A DNA stretch of 64,000 nt from Leifsonia sp. EB41 (GTDB lineage Bacteria; Actinomycetota; Actinomycetes; Actinomycetales; Microbacteriaceae), in contig NZ_JBGCCJ010000001.1 in NCBI RefSeq assembly GCF_041262565.1, forward strand, positions 1,426,001-1,490,000, in the 5' to 3' direction. Below the pieces are notes generated by a model. That model did not search any database. It was not told the origin of the DNA and was given only the letters and a program-made list of their open reading frames with translations. The position numbers were made by a program, and so were the translations under genes. Shown here in pieces: positions 1-12,980 of the stretch; position 1 is the first letter of the stretch, and each line of letters opens with the position of its first letter.

Positions 1-243
1 ACGGCAGATCGCCGCGGCGACGTGGGCGACGGCAGAACGGTCGACCGGGTAGTCGACCAGCTCGACGAAGGGGACGCCCGCCATCGCCGCACGGGCCTGG
101 GCGAGCTGCACGGAATTGATGGAGCCGCGCGCGAGCAGCTCGCGCGCGATCGCCTCATCGGCGGCAGGGTCGGTGGAGACACGGTCCAGGTACTCGATGG
201 GCAACAGGCCGTGCAGGATCAGGATCTCTGTTATGGACGCCAC
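1..243 (-). CDS. PilB/GspE-type secretion or pilus assembly ATPase, N-terminal part only
   Basis: The first 81 codons of a protein read off the left edge of the window, so the ATPase core is not visible. The visible part has the look of the MshEN/GspE N-terminal domain: a helical start (ITEILILHGLLP) followed by LAQARAAMAGVPFVELVDYPVD, the usual lead into the 'R..IPI' segment of type IV pilus and type II secretion ATPases. Such proteins power pilin or pseudopilin polymerisation at the inner face of the membrane. GTG is chosen as the start because a strong GAGGAGG lies 6 bases upstream; no in-frame alternative fits better. Family assignment rests on this domain alone. Confidence 0.72.
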   Translation of the reverse strand, partial: MASITEILILHGLLPIEYLDRVSTDPAADEAIARELLARGSINSVQLAQARAAMAGVPFVELVDYPVDRSAVAHVAAAICR

Positions 244-348
244 GGGGACCTCCTCGGATAGCAGGCCTGCCGGCGTCGGGTCACCGGCAGAGCATCGCCG
301 TCCCCCGGGCGAGTCTCCGGGCGGGGCGAAGCCCTGTCACCCTAACTT
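244..348 (-). promoter_or_regulatory. Structured 5' leader of the PilB-like gene
   Basis: Read on the minus strand, the stretch before the ribosome binding site holds three hairpins in a row: GGGC-TTC-GCCC (334-324, UUCG-type loop), a CCCGG/CCGGG stem, and a perfect CTGCCGG/CCGGCAG stem with a 10-base loop (267-290). The fragments ACAGGGC (337-331) and GGGACG lie about 24 bases apart, which loosely recalls the cyclic di-GMP-I (GEMM) core, but the rest of that consensus is not matched. A structured leader is supported; the riboswitch identity is only a guess. Confidence 0.35.
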
Positions 349-415
349 CCGCTGAGGCTCGCTCAACAGTCCCGCTTGCGGGTGCCCCATTAAAGGGGGA
401 CAGCGCTCTCAGCGG
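349..415 (-). repeat. Nested hairpin after the small membrane protein gene
   Basis: CCGCTGAG (349-356) and CTCAGCGG (408-415) form a perfect 8-bp outer stem that encloses a CCCC/GGGG hairpin and a CCCGC/GCGGG hairpin. It overlaps the last codons of the 409-639 gene. It could end that transcript or form the first part of the leader of the downstream ATPase gene. Confidence 0.5.
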
Positions 416-639
416 CGCCGGAGGTCGCCGCGACGGCTCGCGAGGTAGACAAGGACACCGGCCAGCACGGCGCAGCCCATCGTCGTCATCCAGAACGGGA
501 GGGTGCCCGCGGCGTGACCGGAGACGGCCTGCACGATGCCGACCACGAAGCTCACCAGCGCGACGACGAGCGCCACGGCCGCGAAACCGACCATCGAACG
601 GCCGACCGTGTCGGTGTATTGCAGCAGCTGTCTCCACAC
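409..639 (-). CDS. Small two-TM membrane protein, unknown function
   Basis: A 76-residue protein with two hydrophobic segments, about residues 16-40 (VGFAAVALVVALVSFVVGIV) and 48-67 (FWMTTMGCAVLAGVLVYLA), and a basic C-terminus (SRRGDLRRR). It is probably an inner-membrane protein with a cytoplasmic tail. The start is GTG; a GGAAGG lies directly before it, closer than usual, so the start is uncertain. It sits between the rpoC terminator and the PilB-like gene, all on the minus strand. No family is recognised. The clean hydrophobic pattern argues that it is a real gene. Confidence 0.55.
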   Translation of the reverse strand: MWRQLLQYTDTVGRSMVGFAAVALVVALVSFVVGIVQAVSGHAAGTLPFWMTTMGCAVLAGVLVYLASRRGDLRRR

Positions 640-675
640 CCTTCCATTGTCCCGTACCGGGGAGGCCGGGAACGA

Positions 676-707
676 CGAAGGCCCCCGGCAAACGCCGGGG
701 GCCTTCG
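676..707 (-). terminator. Intrinsic terminator of the rpoBC operon
   Basis: A perfect 14-bp GC-rich stem (676-689 with 694-707, arms CGAAGGCCCCCGGC and its complement) with a 4-base loop, 22 bases after the rpoC stop. There is no strong U tract, which is usual for high-GC actinobacteria. Confidence 0.85.
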
Positions 708-728
708 TGGTACGGACTGCCTACACGC

Positions 729-3700
729 TTAGTTGTAGGTGCCCGGGGTGTAGTCGTCCGAGCTGAAGCTGTCGAAGTCGACGAAGCTCAGGTCGTTCTC
801 GCTGAACGCGGAGTCGTCGGCGAAGATGCGGTTGGGGTACCGCTCCGCCTTGGCCTCCTCCGTCGCCTCCACCGAGACGTTCCGGTAGCGGGACAGGCCC
901 GTGCCGGCCGGGATGAGCTTACCGATGATGACGTTCTCCTTGAGACCGATCAGCGGGTCGGACTTGCCCTCCATGGCCGCCTGCGTCAGGACGCGGGTGG
1001 TCTCCTGGAAGGACGCGGCCGAGAGCCACGACTCGGTCGCCAGCGAGGCCTTGGTGATACCCATGACCTCCTGACGGGCGGACGCCGTCTTCTTGCCCTC
1101 GGTCAGCGCAGCACGGTTGATCTCGTTGTACTTCGACCGGTCGACGAGCTCACCAGGGAGCAGGTCGGTGTCGCCGTGGTCGACGACCGTGACCTTGCGG
1201 AGCATCTGACGGACGATGACCTCGATGTGCTTGTCGTGGATCGGCACGCCCTGCGAGCGGTAGACGCCCTGGACGCCGCCCACCAGGTGCTTCTGCACCT
1301 CGCGGACGCCCTTGACCCGGAGGACTTCCTTCGGGTCGACGGTGCCGACGATCAGCTGCTGGCCGAGCTCGACGCGCTGGCCGTCCTCCACCAGGAGGGT
1401 CGAGCGCTTCAGCACCGGGTAGACGTGCGGCTCGTCGCCGTTGTCCGGGGTCAGGATGACCTTGCGGGACTTGTCCGTCTCCTCGATGACGATGCGGCCG
1501 GCGGCCTCGGCGATCGGGGACGCACCCTTGGGGGTACGCGCCTCGAACAGCTCCTGCACGCGCGGCAGACCCTGGGTGATGTCGTCCGCGGAGGCCGAAC
1601 CACCGGTGTGGAAGGTACGCATCGTGAGCTGCGTTCCGGGCTCACCGATCGACTGGGCGGCGATGATGCCGACCGCCTCGCCGATGTCCACCAGCTTGCC
1701 GGTCGCGAGCGAACGGCCGTAGCAGGCGGCGCAGACGCCGACCGCGGACTCGCAGGTGAGCACCGAGCGGACCTTGATGTCGGTCACGCCGGCGGCCACC
1801 AGGCGGTCGATGAGCACGTCGCCCACGTCCTCGCCGGCCTTCGCCACGACGTCGCCGTTCGAGCCCACGGCTTCGGACGCGAGGGTCCGCGCGAACACGG
1901 AGTTCTCGACGTTCGGGTCGCGGGTGAGGGTACCGTCGGCGCCCACGGTCGCGATCGGAAGCTCGAGGCCCTTGGTCGTGCCGCAGTCGTCCTCGCGGAT
2001 GATGACATCCTGCGAGACGTCCACCAGACGACGGGTCAGGTAGCCCGAGTCCGCCGTACGGAGGGCCGTGTCGGCCAGACCCTTACGGGCACCGTGCGTC
2101 GCGATGAAGTACTCCGCCACCGACAGACCCTCGCGGTACGAGGAGATGATCGGGCGCGGGATGATCTCACCCTTCGGGTTGTTCACCAGACCACGCATAC
2201 CGGCGATGTTGCGCACCTGCAGCCAGTTACCACGGGCGCCGGAGGTCACCATGCGGTTGATGGTGTTGTCGACCGGGAAGTTGGCGCGCATGGCCTCGGC
2301 CACCTCGTTGGTCGCCTCGGTCCAGATCTTCACCAGCTCCTGGCGACGCTCGAGGTCGGTCGTGAGACCCTTCTCGAACTCCGCCGTGATCTTCGCGGCC
2401 TTCTTCTCGTAGCCGGCCACGATCTGCGCCTTGTTCGGCGGGGTCAGGATGTCGCTCAGCGACACCGTGACGCCCGAGCGGGTGCCCCAGTAGAAGCCGG
2501 CGTCCTTGATCCGGTCGAGCGCCGCGGCGACCTCCACCTTGGGGTAGCGCTCCGCCAGGGCGTTGACGATCGACGAGATCTGGCCCTTGTCGGCGACCTC
2601 CTCAACGTACGGGTAGTCCGCCGGCAGCGCCTCGTTGAAGAGGGCGCGGCCGAGGGTGGTCTCCACGATCGCGGTGACCGGCGTGGCGCCGGTGTCGGCG
2701 GCGTCGGACGGAACGTAGTCGTTCAGGCGGATCTTCACCTTGGCGTTGAGGTGCAGCGAGCCCTGGTCCTTCGCGAGGATCGCCTCGGAGACCGAGGAGA
2801 ACGCGCGACCCTCGCCCACAGCGCCCTCGCGGACGGTGGTGAGGTGGTGCAGACCGATGATCATGTCCTGCGAGGGCAGGGTGACCGGGCGGCCGTCGGA
2901 CGGCTTCAGGATGTTGTTCGAGGCGAGCATCAGGATGCGGGCCTCGGCCTGGGCCTCCACCGACAGGGGCAGGTGCACAGCCATCTGGTCGCCGTCGAAG
3001 TCCGCGTTGAACGCGGCGCAGACGAGCGGGTGCAGCTGGATGGCCTTGCCCTCGACGAGCTGAGGCTCGAACGCCTGGATGCCGAGACGGTGCAGGGTGG
3101 GAGCGCGGTTCAGGAGGACCGGGCGCTCGCGGATGATCTCCTCGAGGACGTCCCAGACCTGCGGGCGCGAACGCTCCACCATGCGCTTGGCGGCCTTGAT
3201 GTTCTGAGCGTGGCTCAGGTCGATCAGGCGCTTGATCACGAACGGCTTGAACAGCTCCAGCGCCATCTGCTTGGGCAGACCGCACTGGTGCAGCTTGAGC
3301 TGCGGACCCACGATGATGACCGAACGGCCCGAGTAGTCCACGCGCTTGCCGAGCAGGTTCTGGCGGAACCGCCCCTGCTTGCCCTTCAGCATGTCGCTGA
3401 GGGACTTGAGCGCGCGGTTGCCGGTGCCCGTGACCGGGCGGCCGCGGCGGCCGTTGTCGAACAGCGCGTCGACGGCCTCCTGGAGCATGCGCTTCTCGTT
3501 GTTCACGATGATCTCGGGGGCACCGAGGTCGAGCAGGCGGCGGAGACGGTTGTTGCGGTTGATCACGCGGCGGTACAGGTCGTTCAGGTCGGAGGTCGCG
3601 AAGCGGCCACCGTCGAGCTGGACCATCGGGCGCAGCTCCGGCGGGATGACCGGGACGACGTCGAGGACCATCGCGGCCGGCGAGTTGCCGGTCGCCAGGA

Positions 3701-4604
3701 ACGACGACACCACGCGCAGGCGCTTGATCGCGCGGATCTTCTTCTGGCCCTTGCCGTTGGCGATCTGCTCGCGGAGCAGCTCGGCCTCGGCGGCCAGGTC
3801 GAAGGCCAGCAGGCGGCGCTTGATCGCCTCGGCGCCCATGAACGCCTCGAAGTAGAGGCCGTACCGGTCGACGAGCTCGTTGAAGTCCGCGTCCTCCGGC
3901 TTGAGGTCGCCGACCTTGAGGGTGCGGAACGACTCCCACACGCGCTCGAGGCGGGCGATGTCCTCGTCGTAGGACTTGCGGATCTGGCCCATCTCCTTCT
4001 CGGAGGTGTCCTTGACGCGACGCTTCTGGTCGGCCTTGGCACCTTCCTCCTCGAGGGCGGCGAGGTCGGTCTCCAGGCGCTGCAGACGCTCGGCGACGCG
4101 GGCGTCGCGCTGGTCGGCCAGCGTCTTGATCTCCAGGCGCAGCTCGTTCTCCAGGCCGGGGAGGTCGGCGTGACGGCCGTCCTCGTCCACCTGGATCACC
4201 ATGTAGGCGGCGAAGTAGATGACCTTCTCGAGGTCCTTCGGCGCCATGTCGAGCAGGTAGCCGAGACGGCTGGGCACACCCTTGAAGTACCAGATGTGCG
4301 TGACCGGCGCGGCCAGCTCGATGTGGCCCATGCGCTCGCGGCGGACGGAGGACTTGGTGACCTCCACGCCGCAGCGCTCGCACACGATGCCCTTGAACCG
4401 GACGCGCTTGTACTTGCCGCACGAGCACTCCCAGTCGCGGGACGGTCCGAAGATCTGCTCTCCGAACAGGCCGTCCTTCTCGGGCTTCAGGGTGCGGTAG
4501 TTGATCGTCTCGGGCTTCTTGACCTCGCCGTAGCTCCAGCGACGGATGTCGTCGGCGGTGGCCAGGCCGATACGCAGCTCATCGAAAGTTGTCGATTCGA
4601 GCAA
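729..4604 (-). CDS. rpoC: DNA-directed RNA polymerase subunit beta'
   Basis: A 1291-residue catalytic subunit of RNA polymerase that with beta forms the active-site cleft. The first zinc site is C60, C62, C75, C78 (CSCGKYK...CERCG). The catalytic NADFDGDQ motif with its three Asp residues lies near residue 535. The second zinc cluster ([13 protein letters not shown]) is near residue 950, followed by the rudder/jaw region and the conserved [18 protein letters not shown]. Length and the start [19 protein letters not shown] are typical of actinobacteria. The start is TTG, with AGGAGAG about 10 bases upstream. It is co-transcribed with rpoB, 50 bases upstream, and followed by a strong hairpin. 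Confidence 0.98.
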   Translation of the reverse strand: MLESTTFDELRIGLATADDIRRWSYGEVKKPETINYRTLKPEKDGLFGEQIFGPSRDWECSCGKYKRVRFKGIVCERCGVEVTKSSVRRERMGHIELAAPVTHIWYFKGVPSRLGYLLDMAPKDLEKVIYFAAYMVIQVDEDGRHADLPGLENELRLEIKTLADQRDARVAERLQRLETDLAALEEEGAKADQKRRVKDTSEKEMGQIRKSYDEDIARLERVWESFRTLKVGDLKPEDADFNELVDRYGLYFEAFMGAEAIKRRLLAFDLAAEAELLREQIANGKGQKKIRAIKRLRVVSSFLATGNSPAAMVLDVVPVIPPELRPMVQLDGGRFATSDLNDLYRRVINRNNRLRRLLDLGAPEIIVNNEKRMLQEAVDALFDNGRRGRPVTGTGNRALKSLSDMLKGKQGRFRQNLLGKRVDYSGRSVIIVGPQLKLHQCGLPKQMALELFKPFVIKRLIDLSHAQNIKAAKRMVERSRPQVWDVLEEIIRERPVLLNRAPTLHRLGIQAFEPQLVEGKAIQLHPLVCAAFNADFDGDQMAVHLPLSVEAQAEARILMLASNNILKPSDGRPVTLPSQDMIIGLHHLTTVREGAVGEGRAFSSVSEAILAKDQGSLHLNAKVKIRLNDYVPSDAADTGATPVTAIVETTLGRALFNEALPADYPYVEEVADKGQISSIVNALAERYPKVEVAAALDRIKDAGFYWGTRSGVTVSLSDILTPPNKAQIVAGYEKKAAKITAEFEKGLTTDLERRQELVKIWTEATNEVAEAMRANFPVDNTINRMVTSGARGNWLQVRNIAGMRGLVNNPKGEIIPRPIISSYREGLSVAEYFIATHGARKGLADTALRTADSGYLTRRLVDVSQDVIIREDDCGTTKGLELPIATVGADGTLTRDPNVENSVFARTLASEAVGSNGDVVAKAGEDVGDVLIDRLVAAGVTDIKVRSVLTCESAVGVCAACYGRSLATGKLVDIGEAVGIIAAQSIGEPGTQLTMRTFHTGGSASADDITQGLPRVQELFEARTPKGASPIAEAAGRIVIEETDKSRKVILTPDNGDEPHVYPVLKRSTLLVEDGQRVELGQQLIVGTVDPKEVLRVKGVREVQKHLVGGVQGVYRSQGVPIHDKHIEVIVRQMLRKVTVVDHGDTDLLPGELVDRSKYNEINRAALTEGKKTASARQEVMGITKASLATESWLSAASFQETTRVLTQAAMEGKSDPLIGLKENVIIGKLIPAGTGLSRYRNVSVEATEEAKAERYPNRIFADDSAFSENDLSFVDFDSFSSDDYTPGTYN

Positions 4605-4654
4605 TGTTTCACTCTCTCCTATAGAAGATTCGTCAGTTGGGTCTGGCTACCGGG

Positions 4655-8152
<3,498 letters not shown>

Positions 8153-8470
8153 GGAAATAACCTCCGTGGGCCCCGTCGGGCCAGTTACTGTCGGTCGAGA
8201 TGTGGTTTTGTGAGGGACGAGGACTCCCAGACACGTCTCGTGCCGCCGTATCTGACCCGGTGAACCGGGCCCAGACGCGCGCGAGGAAAAGTCAGAGCCG
8301 ACCGCAATATGAAGGCAAGGGTGTGCGTGGGAGCGCAAAGAACCACTATATGTCAAACTGACGCGCCGTGTCCAGTCTTTTCTTGACCGGAGGCGCAGTC
8401 ACGGTGTATAACCGCGTGCAGCCCCCGGTATTCCCGCTGGTCGGCCGCGATTCTCGCGGGAGATTGTCAG
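8153..8470. other. Gene-free region between rpoB and the SDR gene
   Basis: A 318-bp stretch that holds the rpoB promoter and a leader of about 190 bases on the minus strand. A short CCGCG/CGCGG hairpin (8445-8459) lies just after the SDR stop and may terminate that gene. A plus-strand TTGACC - 18 - TATAAC pair (8383-8412) is also present but has no gene to serve. No open reading frame here looks coding. Confidence 0.6.
8345..8374 (-). promoter_or_regulatory. Housekeeping-sigma promoter of rpoBC
   Basis: On the minus strand TGGACA (8369-8374) and TATAGT (8345-8350) are separated by 18 bases, a good SigA-type promoter, about 190 bases upstream of the rpoB start. No better promoter was seen in the interval. 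Confidence 0.65.
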
Positions 8471-9502
8471 CTAGTGGAGACGCGGCGGCAGCGTGTCGAC
8501 CGTCGCGATGACGGCCTCCTCGCGGGACCGCGGACGCCAGCCGAGCACGGTGCGCGCCTTGGCGGACGAGGCGTTCCGGTAGACGCCGATGTCGGGCAGC
8601 GAGCCGCGCACGCTGCGGCTGAACGGGGCGGCGGCCTTCAGCATCCACGTCGGCATCAGCCCGGTGCGGACCCTGTCGCCCGCCGGCGAGCCGAGGTGGC
8701 CGCGGATGATGAGGGCGAGCTCGGGCGCGCTCAGTGCGTCGCCCGCCGTGGCGAGGAAGCGCTCGCCCGCGGCCTCCGGCTTCGTCATGGCGAGGAGGTG
8801 CAGGCCGGCGACGTCGCGCACGTCCACGACGCCGAAGTACACGTCGGGCAGGCGCGGGAGGCGGCCTTCCCGCACGGCCTTCACGAGCGCGACCGAGCTC
8901 GAGTAGTCCGGGCCGAGCACCGGGCCGAGGATGCCGACCGGGTTGACGGTGGCGAGCCGCATGTCGCCGCCCTCCTTGGCCATGAAGTCCCAGGCCGCGT
9001 GCTCGGCGAGCGTCTTGGAGCGGACGTAGGCGCTGATCGGGCGGCCGCTGTCGAGCTCGGTCCAGTCCACCTCGGTGAACGGCTGCCTGGTCGGGGCGTG
9101 GCCGTAGCCGATGGCGGCATAGGAAGAGGTGAGCACGACGCGCTCCACCCCGGCGTCGCGGGCGGCGCGCAGCACGCGCAGGGCGCCCTCCCGCGCCGGC
9201 CGCACCAGCTCGTCCGGGTCCTTCGGCTCGGTCATCGGGAACGGGGACGCCACGTGCAGCACGAAGCGGCAGCCCTCGACGGCGTCCGCCCACCCGGCGT
9301 CGTCGAGGAGGTCGGCGACCGCGAACTCCAGCCTGTCCCCCGCATCCTCGATGCCGCCCGCCGCCAGCTGCGACCGCACATCGGCGGCGCGCTGCGGGGA
9401 GCGGATGGTCGTCCGCACCGAGTATCCGGCCTCCAGCAGCGCGAGCACGCAGTGCGCTCCCACGAAACCCGAGCCGCCCGTCACCAGTACCCGATCAGTC
9501 AT
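8471..9502 (-). CDS. NAD(P)-dependent extended SDR reductase/epimerase
   Basis: A 343-residue extended short-chain dehydrogenase. The Rossmann motif VTGGSGFVGAHC at residues 6-17 binds NAD(P). The catalytic set is TSS near residue 130 and YVRSK about 30 residues later. The pattern, including VLHVASPFP and the PVGILGP segment, resembles the dihydroflavonol/cinnamoyl-CoA reductase or aldehyde reductase branch. The substrate cannot be read from the sequence. A GGAGGATGGGCCC ribosome binding site precedes the ATG. It is last in the minus-strand run after the two-component genes, with a gap of 55 bases. Confidence 0.85.
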   Translation of the reverse strand: MTDRVLVTGGSGFVGAHCVLALLEAGYSVRTTIRSPQRAADVRSQLAAGGIEDAGDRLEFAVADLLDDAGWADAVEGCRFVLHVASPFPMTEPKDPDELVRPAREGALRVLRAARDAGVERVVLTSSYAAIGYGHAPTRQPFTEVDWTELDSGRPISAYVRSKTLAEHAAWDFMAKEGGDMRLATVNPVGILGPVLGPDYSSSVALVKAVREGRLPRLPDVYFGVVDVRDVAGLHLLAMTKPEAAGERFLATAGDALSAPELALIIRGHLGSPAGDRVRTGLMPTWMLKAAAPFSRSVRGSLPDIGVYRNASSAKARTVLGWRPRSREEAVIATVDTLPPRLH

Positions 9503-9557
9503 GGGCCCATCCTCCCCCTCCGGGACCGAACACGCGACCGCGTGCGGCGGGTGTCCG

Positions 9558-10247
9558 TCAGCTGCGGACGAGCGCGATGGCCTGGGCGCGCGAGGAGACG
9601 CCGAGCTTGGCGAAGATCGCGTTGATGTGGGTCTTCACCGTGGAGCCGCCGACGAAGAGCGCGGAGGCGATCTCACCGTTGCTGAGGCCGTCGGCGACCA
9701 GGCCGAGCACCTCGGCCTCCCGGCGGGTGAGCGCGGGGAACCGCTCGACGAGGGCGCCGGCGGGGTCGGCAGGCTTGGCGGGCGGCGCCGAGGTGAGCGA
9801 GCCGATGATGCGCGCGCCGACCTCCGGGGCGAAGGTGGCCTGGCCGCGGGCAACAGCCCGGACGGCGGAGGCCAGCTCGGCGCGGCCGGCGTCCTTGGTG
9901 AGGTAGCCGCGGGCGCCGGCGCGCAGGGCGGCCAGGATCGAGTCGTCGTCGGCGAAGGTCGTGAGCACGAGCACCGCGGAGCCGGGCGCCTCGCGCACGA
10001 TCCGCTCGGTCGCGCCGACGCCGTCGAGCACCGGCATCCGGAGGTCCATCAGCACCACGTCGGGACGCTCGGCCACGGCGAGCGCCACCGCTTCGGCGCC
10101 ATCGGACGCGGAGCCGACGACCTCCACGTCGGGCAGCAGGCCGAGGACGGTGACCAGGCCGTCGCGGATGATCGCCTGGTCGTCGGCGACGACGACGCGG
10201 ATGCGGGCGGGTGCCGTCTCGCCGCTCATGCCGGCCGCGCCGCTCAT
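9558..10247 (-). CDS. NarL/LuxR-family response regulator
   Basis: A 229-residue response regulator. The receiver domain holds the acidic pair ADD at residues 21-23, the phosphoacceptor D68 (VLMDLRMP), T at VLTTF and K at LTKDAG. A C-terminal LuxR helix-turn-helix follows (LTRREAEVLGLVADGLSNGEIASALFVGGSTVKTHINAIFAKLGV). Its start overlaps the stop of the kinase gene by four bases (ATGA), so the two are translationally coupled and are almost certainly partners. The signal and target genes are unknown; the linked membrane-protein gene upstream may belong to the system. Confidence 0.93.
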   Translation of the reverse strand: MSGAAGMSGETAPARIRVVVADDQAIIRDGLVTVLGLLPDVEVVGSASDGAEAVALAVAERPDVVLMDLRMPVLDGVGATERIVREAPGSAVLVLTTFADDDSILAALRAGARGYLTKDAGRAELASAVRAVARGQATFAPEVGARIIGSLTSAPPAKPADPAGALVERFPALTRREAEVLGLVADGLSNGEIASALFVGGSTVKTHINAIFAKLGVSSRAQAIALVRS

Positions 10248-11434
10248 GCCAGCCTGGCCTCGGCCGTGACGGTGAACCGGCCGCCGTCCGCGGTCGCGGC
10301 CACGGAGCCGCCGAGCGGGAGGGCGGAGAAGCGTTCGCGCATCCCCTCCAGGCCGTGGCCGCCTCCCGAGGTCGCGAGCGCGGCGCCGTGCGACGCGGCT
10401 GCCGGCGACGCGGCTACCGGCGACGAAGCGGCCGGCGACGGGATCAGCGGCGAGGAGACGGTGAGCAGCACGCGTTCATCCTGCCAGTCGAGCGCGGCCT
10501 CTACGGGCGCGCCCGGCGCGTGCTTGCGCGCATTGCTCAGCGACTCCTGGAGGGCGCGCTGCAACGCGGTCGCCTGGGCGGATTCGAGCGGCCGCGGCGA
10601 ACCCGACTCGTGCAGCGCGGCGGTGCCGCCGAGCGTGCGGTGTGCGGCCACCAGGTCGTCGAGCGTCGCGCGGAAGTCGGCGGCGGTCACGGTCGTCTTC
10701 GCCGCCCCGTCCGGGTCGCGCAGCGCGGCGACCGCGCGCCGCGCCTCGGCGAGGCCGTCCGCCGCGAGTCCGCGCGCTGCCACGACGCGCTGCCTGGCCG
10801 ACGCGGCGTCGCCGGCCTCCAGCAGCGCGTCCACCGCGTCGAGCTGGATGACCAGGCCGCCGAGGCTGTGCGCGAGGACGTCGTGCAGGTCGCGGGCGAT
10901 CGCCACCCTGGCGGCCTCCTCGCGCATGGCGAGGTCGCGCTCCCGCAGCAGCGCGCCCTGCTGCTCGGTGAGACGGAACTGCCGACGGCTGAGTCCCGCG
11001 AAGCCGGCCAGCACGATCCCCGCCATCTCGCCGAGCACCGCCGCCACAGGCGAGCCGAACGGGAGGGCGCCCACCGCGACCAGAGCCGCCGAGACCGCGG
11101 CGACCGCGCCGCCGAGCGGCAGCGGCCAGGTCGGGTCGCCGACCAGGTAGAGCACCGCCACGGCCGCGGGAACGATCGCGATCCCGTCGGTGGCCGGCGC
11201 GACGAACGCTCCGGTCACCGCCGAGAGCAGGCACAGCACGAGCGCTGCGCGCCGCAATCCGAGGAAAGTGAGGGCCGACCGGGCGAGCCACGTCGCCACC
11301 GCGAACAGGGCGAGCGCGAGCACCCACGCCGGTCGGTCCGCGGCGTGGGTGCGTATCAACGACCAGCCGACGGCGCCCGCACCGAGGATGTTCAGTACGA
11401 GCGCCAGCAGGCCCGGTCTGCTCCAGAAGTCCAC
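10244..11434 (-). CDS. Sensor histidine kinase (HisKA_3 family)
   Basis: A 396-residue membrane kinase. The N-terminal half has several hydrophobic helices (for example LLALVLNILGAGAVGW, VLALALFAVATWL, GIAIVPAAVAVLYLVG) with no clear extracellular domain, so it probably senses within the membrane. The phosphoacceptor motif ARDLHDVLAHSLGGLV lies near residue 180. The ATP-binding domain ends with the G-box GGHGLEGMRERF near residue 360. An unusual Ala/Ser/Pro repeat (SPAASSPVAASPAAAS) interrupts the ATPase domain before that box. It pairs with the overlapping response regulator gene. Confidence 0.92.
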   Translation of the reverse strand: MDFWSRPGLLALVLNILGAGAVGWSLIRTHAADRPAWVLALALFAVATWLARSALTFLGLRRAALVLCLLSAVTGAFVAPATDGIAIVPAAVAVLYLVGDPTWPLPLGGAVAAVSAALVAVGALPFGSPVAAVLGEMAGIVLAGFAGLSRRQFRLTEQQGALLRERDLAMREEAARVAIARDLHDVLAHSLGGLVIQLDAVDALLEAGDAASARQRVVAARGLAADGLAEARRAVAALRDPDGAAKTTVTAADFRATLDDLVAAHRTLGGTAALHESGSPRPLESAQATALQRALQESLSNARKHAPGAPVEAALDWQDERVLLTVSSPLIPSPAASSPVAASPAAASHGAALATSGGGHGLEGMRERFSALPLGGSVAATADGGRFTVTAEARLA

Positions 11435-11441
11435 GAGACCA

Positions 11442-11960
11442 TCATGCGGCGAGCGCGGCGTGCCTATCGAGACGCGCCGAGAAGACGGCGGTCCGGGCGG
11501 CGCGGTTGGCGGCGAAGACCAGGAAGATGACGCCGGTCGCGGTCGCCAGGTGCGAGCCGGCCATCGAGGCCAGCACGTCCACGCCGACGCGGACGGCGAT
11601 GATCAGCACCCAGAGCACGATCCCGAGCACGCCGGTGCGCGACTCGTACGTCGCGAGGTAGCGGGCGTCGTTGCCGAGCCGGATCGGCGACTCCAGCGGG
11701 CGGAAGTGTGCGATCGCGCCCATCCACGCGCCGACGGCCAGCGACAGCACGAGCTCGCCGGCCACCACGGCCAGATCGAGCGGGGTGAGCGAGGTCGGCT
11801 TCACCTGCTGCACGATGAGCACGACGCCGACGACCGACATGATCGCCGGGAAGCGCCACATCTTCGCGATGGACACCGGACGCCAGGTCAGCTGCCGGAA
11901 TCCCACCCAGCCGATCAGCAGCACGATGAGGATCGCGTTGGTCAGCGTCTGCACATTCAT
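11442..11960 (-). CDS. Multi-pass membrane protein, DUF1453/CcdC-like
   Basis: A 172-residue integral membrane protein with about five hydrophobic segments (NAILIVLLIGWVGF, IMSVVGVVLIVQ, LAVVAGELVLSLAVGAWMGA, VLGIVLWVLIIAVRVGV, ATGVIFLVFAAN). The pattern and the RQLTWRPV turn resemble small DUF1453-type proteins, but that call is tentative. ATG 11960 is chosen because AAGGAC precedes it. It lies 7 bases upstream of the histidine kinase and is likely co-transcribed with it, so it may be an accessory or sensed protein. Confidence 0.7.
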   Translation of the reverse strand: MNVQTLTNAILIVLLIGWVGFRQLTWRPVSIAKMWRFPAIMSVVGVVLIVQQVKPTSLTPLDLAVVAGELVLSLAVGAWMGAIAHFRPLESPIRLGNDARYLATYESRTGVLGIVLWVLIIAVRVGVDVLASMAGSHLATATGVIFLVFAANRAARTAVFSARLDRHAALAA

Positions 11961-12088
11961 GAGTCGAAGTCCTTCCGGCCGGGATGTCCGGCACCCCTCA
12001 AGAGTCGCGTCAGCGCGGCGAGACCGGGACCGCCCGGCGGCGGAGACCGGGTGGAGAGGAGGGTGGAGATCGGGTGGAGGCCGCGGAC

Positions 12089-12094
12089 TACGCT
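12089..12094 (+). promoter_or_regulatory. -10 box of a leaderless transcript
   Basis: TACGCT ends 7 bases before the GTG start of the spermidine-synthase-like gene, which has no Shine-Dalgarno sequence. The -35 region is weak. Confidence 0.45.
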
Positions 12095-12101
12095 GGACGC
12101 C

Positions 12102-12977
12102 GTGCCACAGAACCCGCCGCTCCCCTCGGTCGTCCTCGCCGAGAGCGGCTACCTCGCCACGATCGAGCCGGACCGCTTCGTGCCGGGCGCATACCAGCTC
12201 GTGGTCGACGGGACGCCGCAGTCGCACGTCGACCTGGACGACCCCAGCCGGCTGTTCTTCGAGTACATCCAGCGGATGGGCAACGTCATCGACCTCATCG
12301 GCGAGCCGGGGCAGCCGATCACCGCCGTGCACCTCGGCGCGGGCGCGCTGACCCTGCCGCGCTACATCGCACACACCCGGCCGGGGTCGCGGCAGCAGGT
12401 GGTGGAGCTGGAGAGCAGGCTCGTGGACCTGGTGCGGGAGAACCTGCCGCTCCCCCGCTACGCGCAGATCCGTATCCGGCACGGCGACGCGCGGGAGGTC
12501 GTCGGCAAGCTGCCGGCCGGCCTGCGCGGGGAGGTCGACCTCCTGGTCATCGACATATTCAGCGGCTCGCGGACGCCGGCGCACGTGACGAGCGTGGAGT
12601 TCTACCGCTCGGCGGTGTCGCTGTTGAAGCCGGACGGCATCGTGCTCGTCAACGTGGCGGACGGGCCGCCCCTGACGTTCGCGCGCAGCCAGGTGTCGAC
12701 GCTCGGCGCGGTCGTGGAGAACGTCGCGGCGCTGGCCGAGACGCAGGTGCTGAAGGGCCGCCGGTTCGGCAACGTCGTGCTGGTGGGGTCGAACTCGCCG
12801 CTGCCGCTGGAGTGGCTGCCGCGCCTGCTCGCGAGCGGGCCGCATCCCGCGAAGGCCGTCGCCGGCGAGGAGCTGCGGACGTTCGCGGCGGGCGCGCCGA
12901 TCGTCACGGATGCCACGAGCGTGCCGAGCCCGCCTCCCGCCCGCAGCATCTTCCAGAGCGGCACGCGCCGCGACTGA
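12102..12977 (+). CDS. Spermidine-synthase-like methyltransferase-fold protein
   Basis: A 291-residue protein with a Rossmann AdoMet-type fold: VHLGAGALTLPRYIAHTRPG corresponds to motif I, VVELESRLVDLVR to the acidic ribose-binding residue, and VDLLVIDIFSGSRTPAH to the polyamine-synthase-like Asp region. Actinobacterial proteins of this type are called fused or spermidine-synthase-like; aminopropyltransferase activity is not assured. The GTG start has no ribosome binding site, but a TACGCT box ends 7 bases upstream, which suggests a leaderless transcript. It converges with pxpC across a long palindrome. Confidence 0.75.
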   Translation: MPQNPPLPSVVLAESGYLATIEPDRFVPGAYQLVVDGTPQSHVDLDDPSRLFFEYIQRMGNVIDLIGEPGQPITAVHLGAGALTLPRYIAHTRPGSRQQVVELESRLVDLVRENLPLPRYAQIRIRHGDAREVVGKLPAGLRGEVDLLVIDIFSGSRTPAHVTSVEFYRSAVSLLKPDGIVLVNVADGPPLTFARSQVSTLGAVVENVAALAETQVLKGRRFGNVVLVGSNSPLPLEWLPRLLASGPHPAKAVAGEELRTFAAGAPIVTDATSVPSPPPARSIFQSGTRRD

Positions 12978-12980
12978 CAC

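Noticed and set aside
8153-8356. 68-codon N-terminal extension of RpoB
   Set aside because: The extra frame begins at the promoter's own TTGACA-like bases and lacks homology; the TTG at 8152 with CGGAGG upstream fits the known RpoB start.
11442-12980. 512-codon minus-strand frame that joins the membrane protein to the strand opposite the spermidine-synthase-like gene
   Set aside because: Only the last 172 codons (from ATG 11960) have membrane helices and a ribosome binding site; the rest is antisense to a recognised gene.
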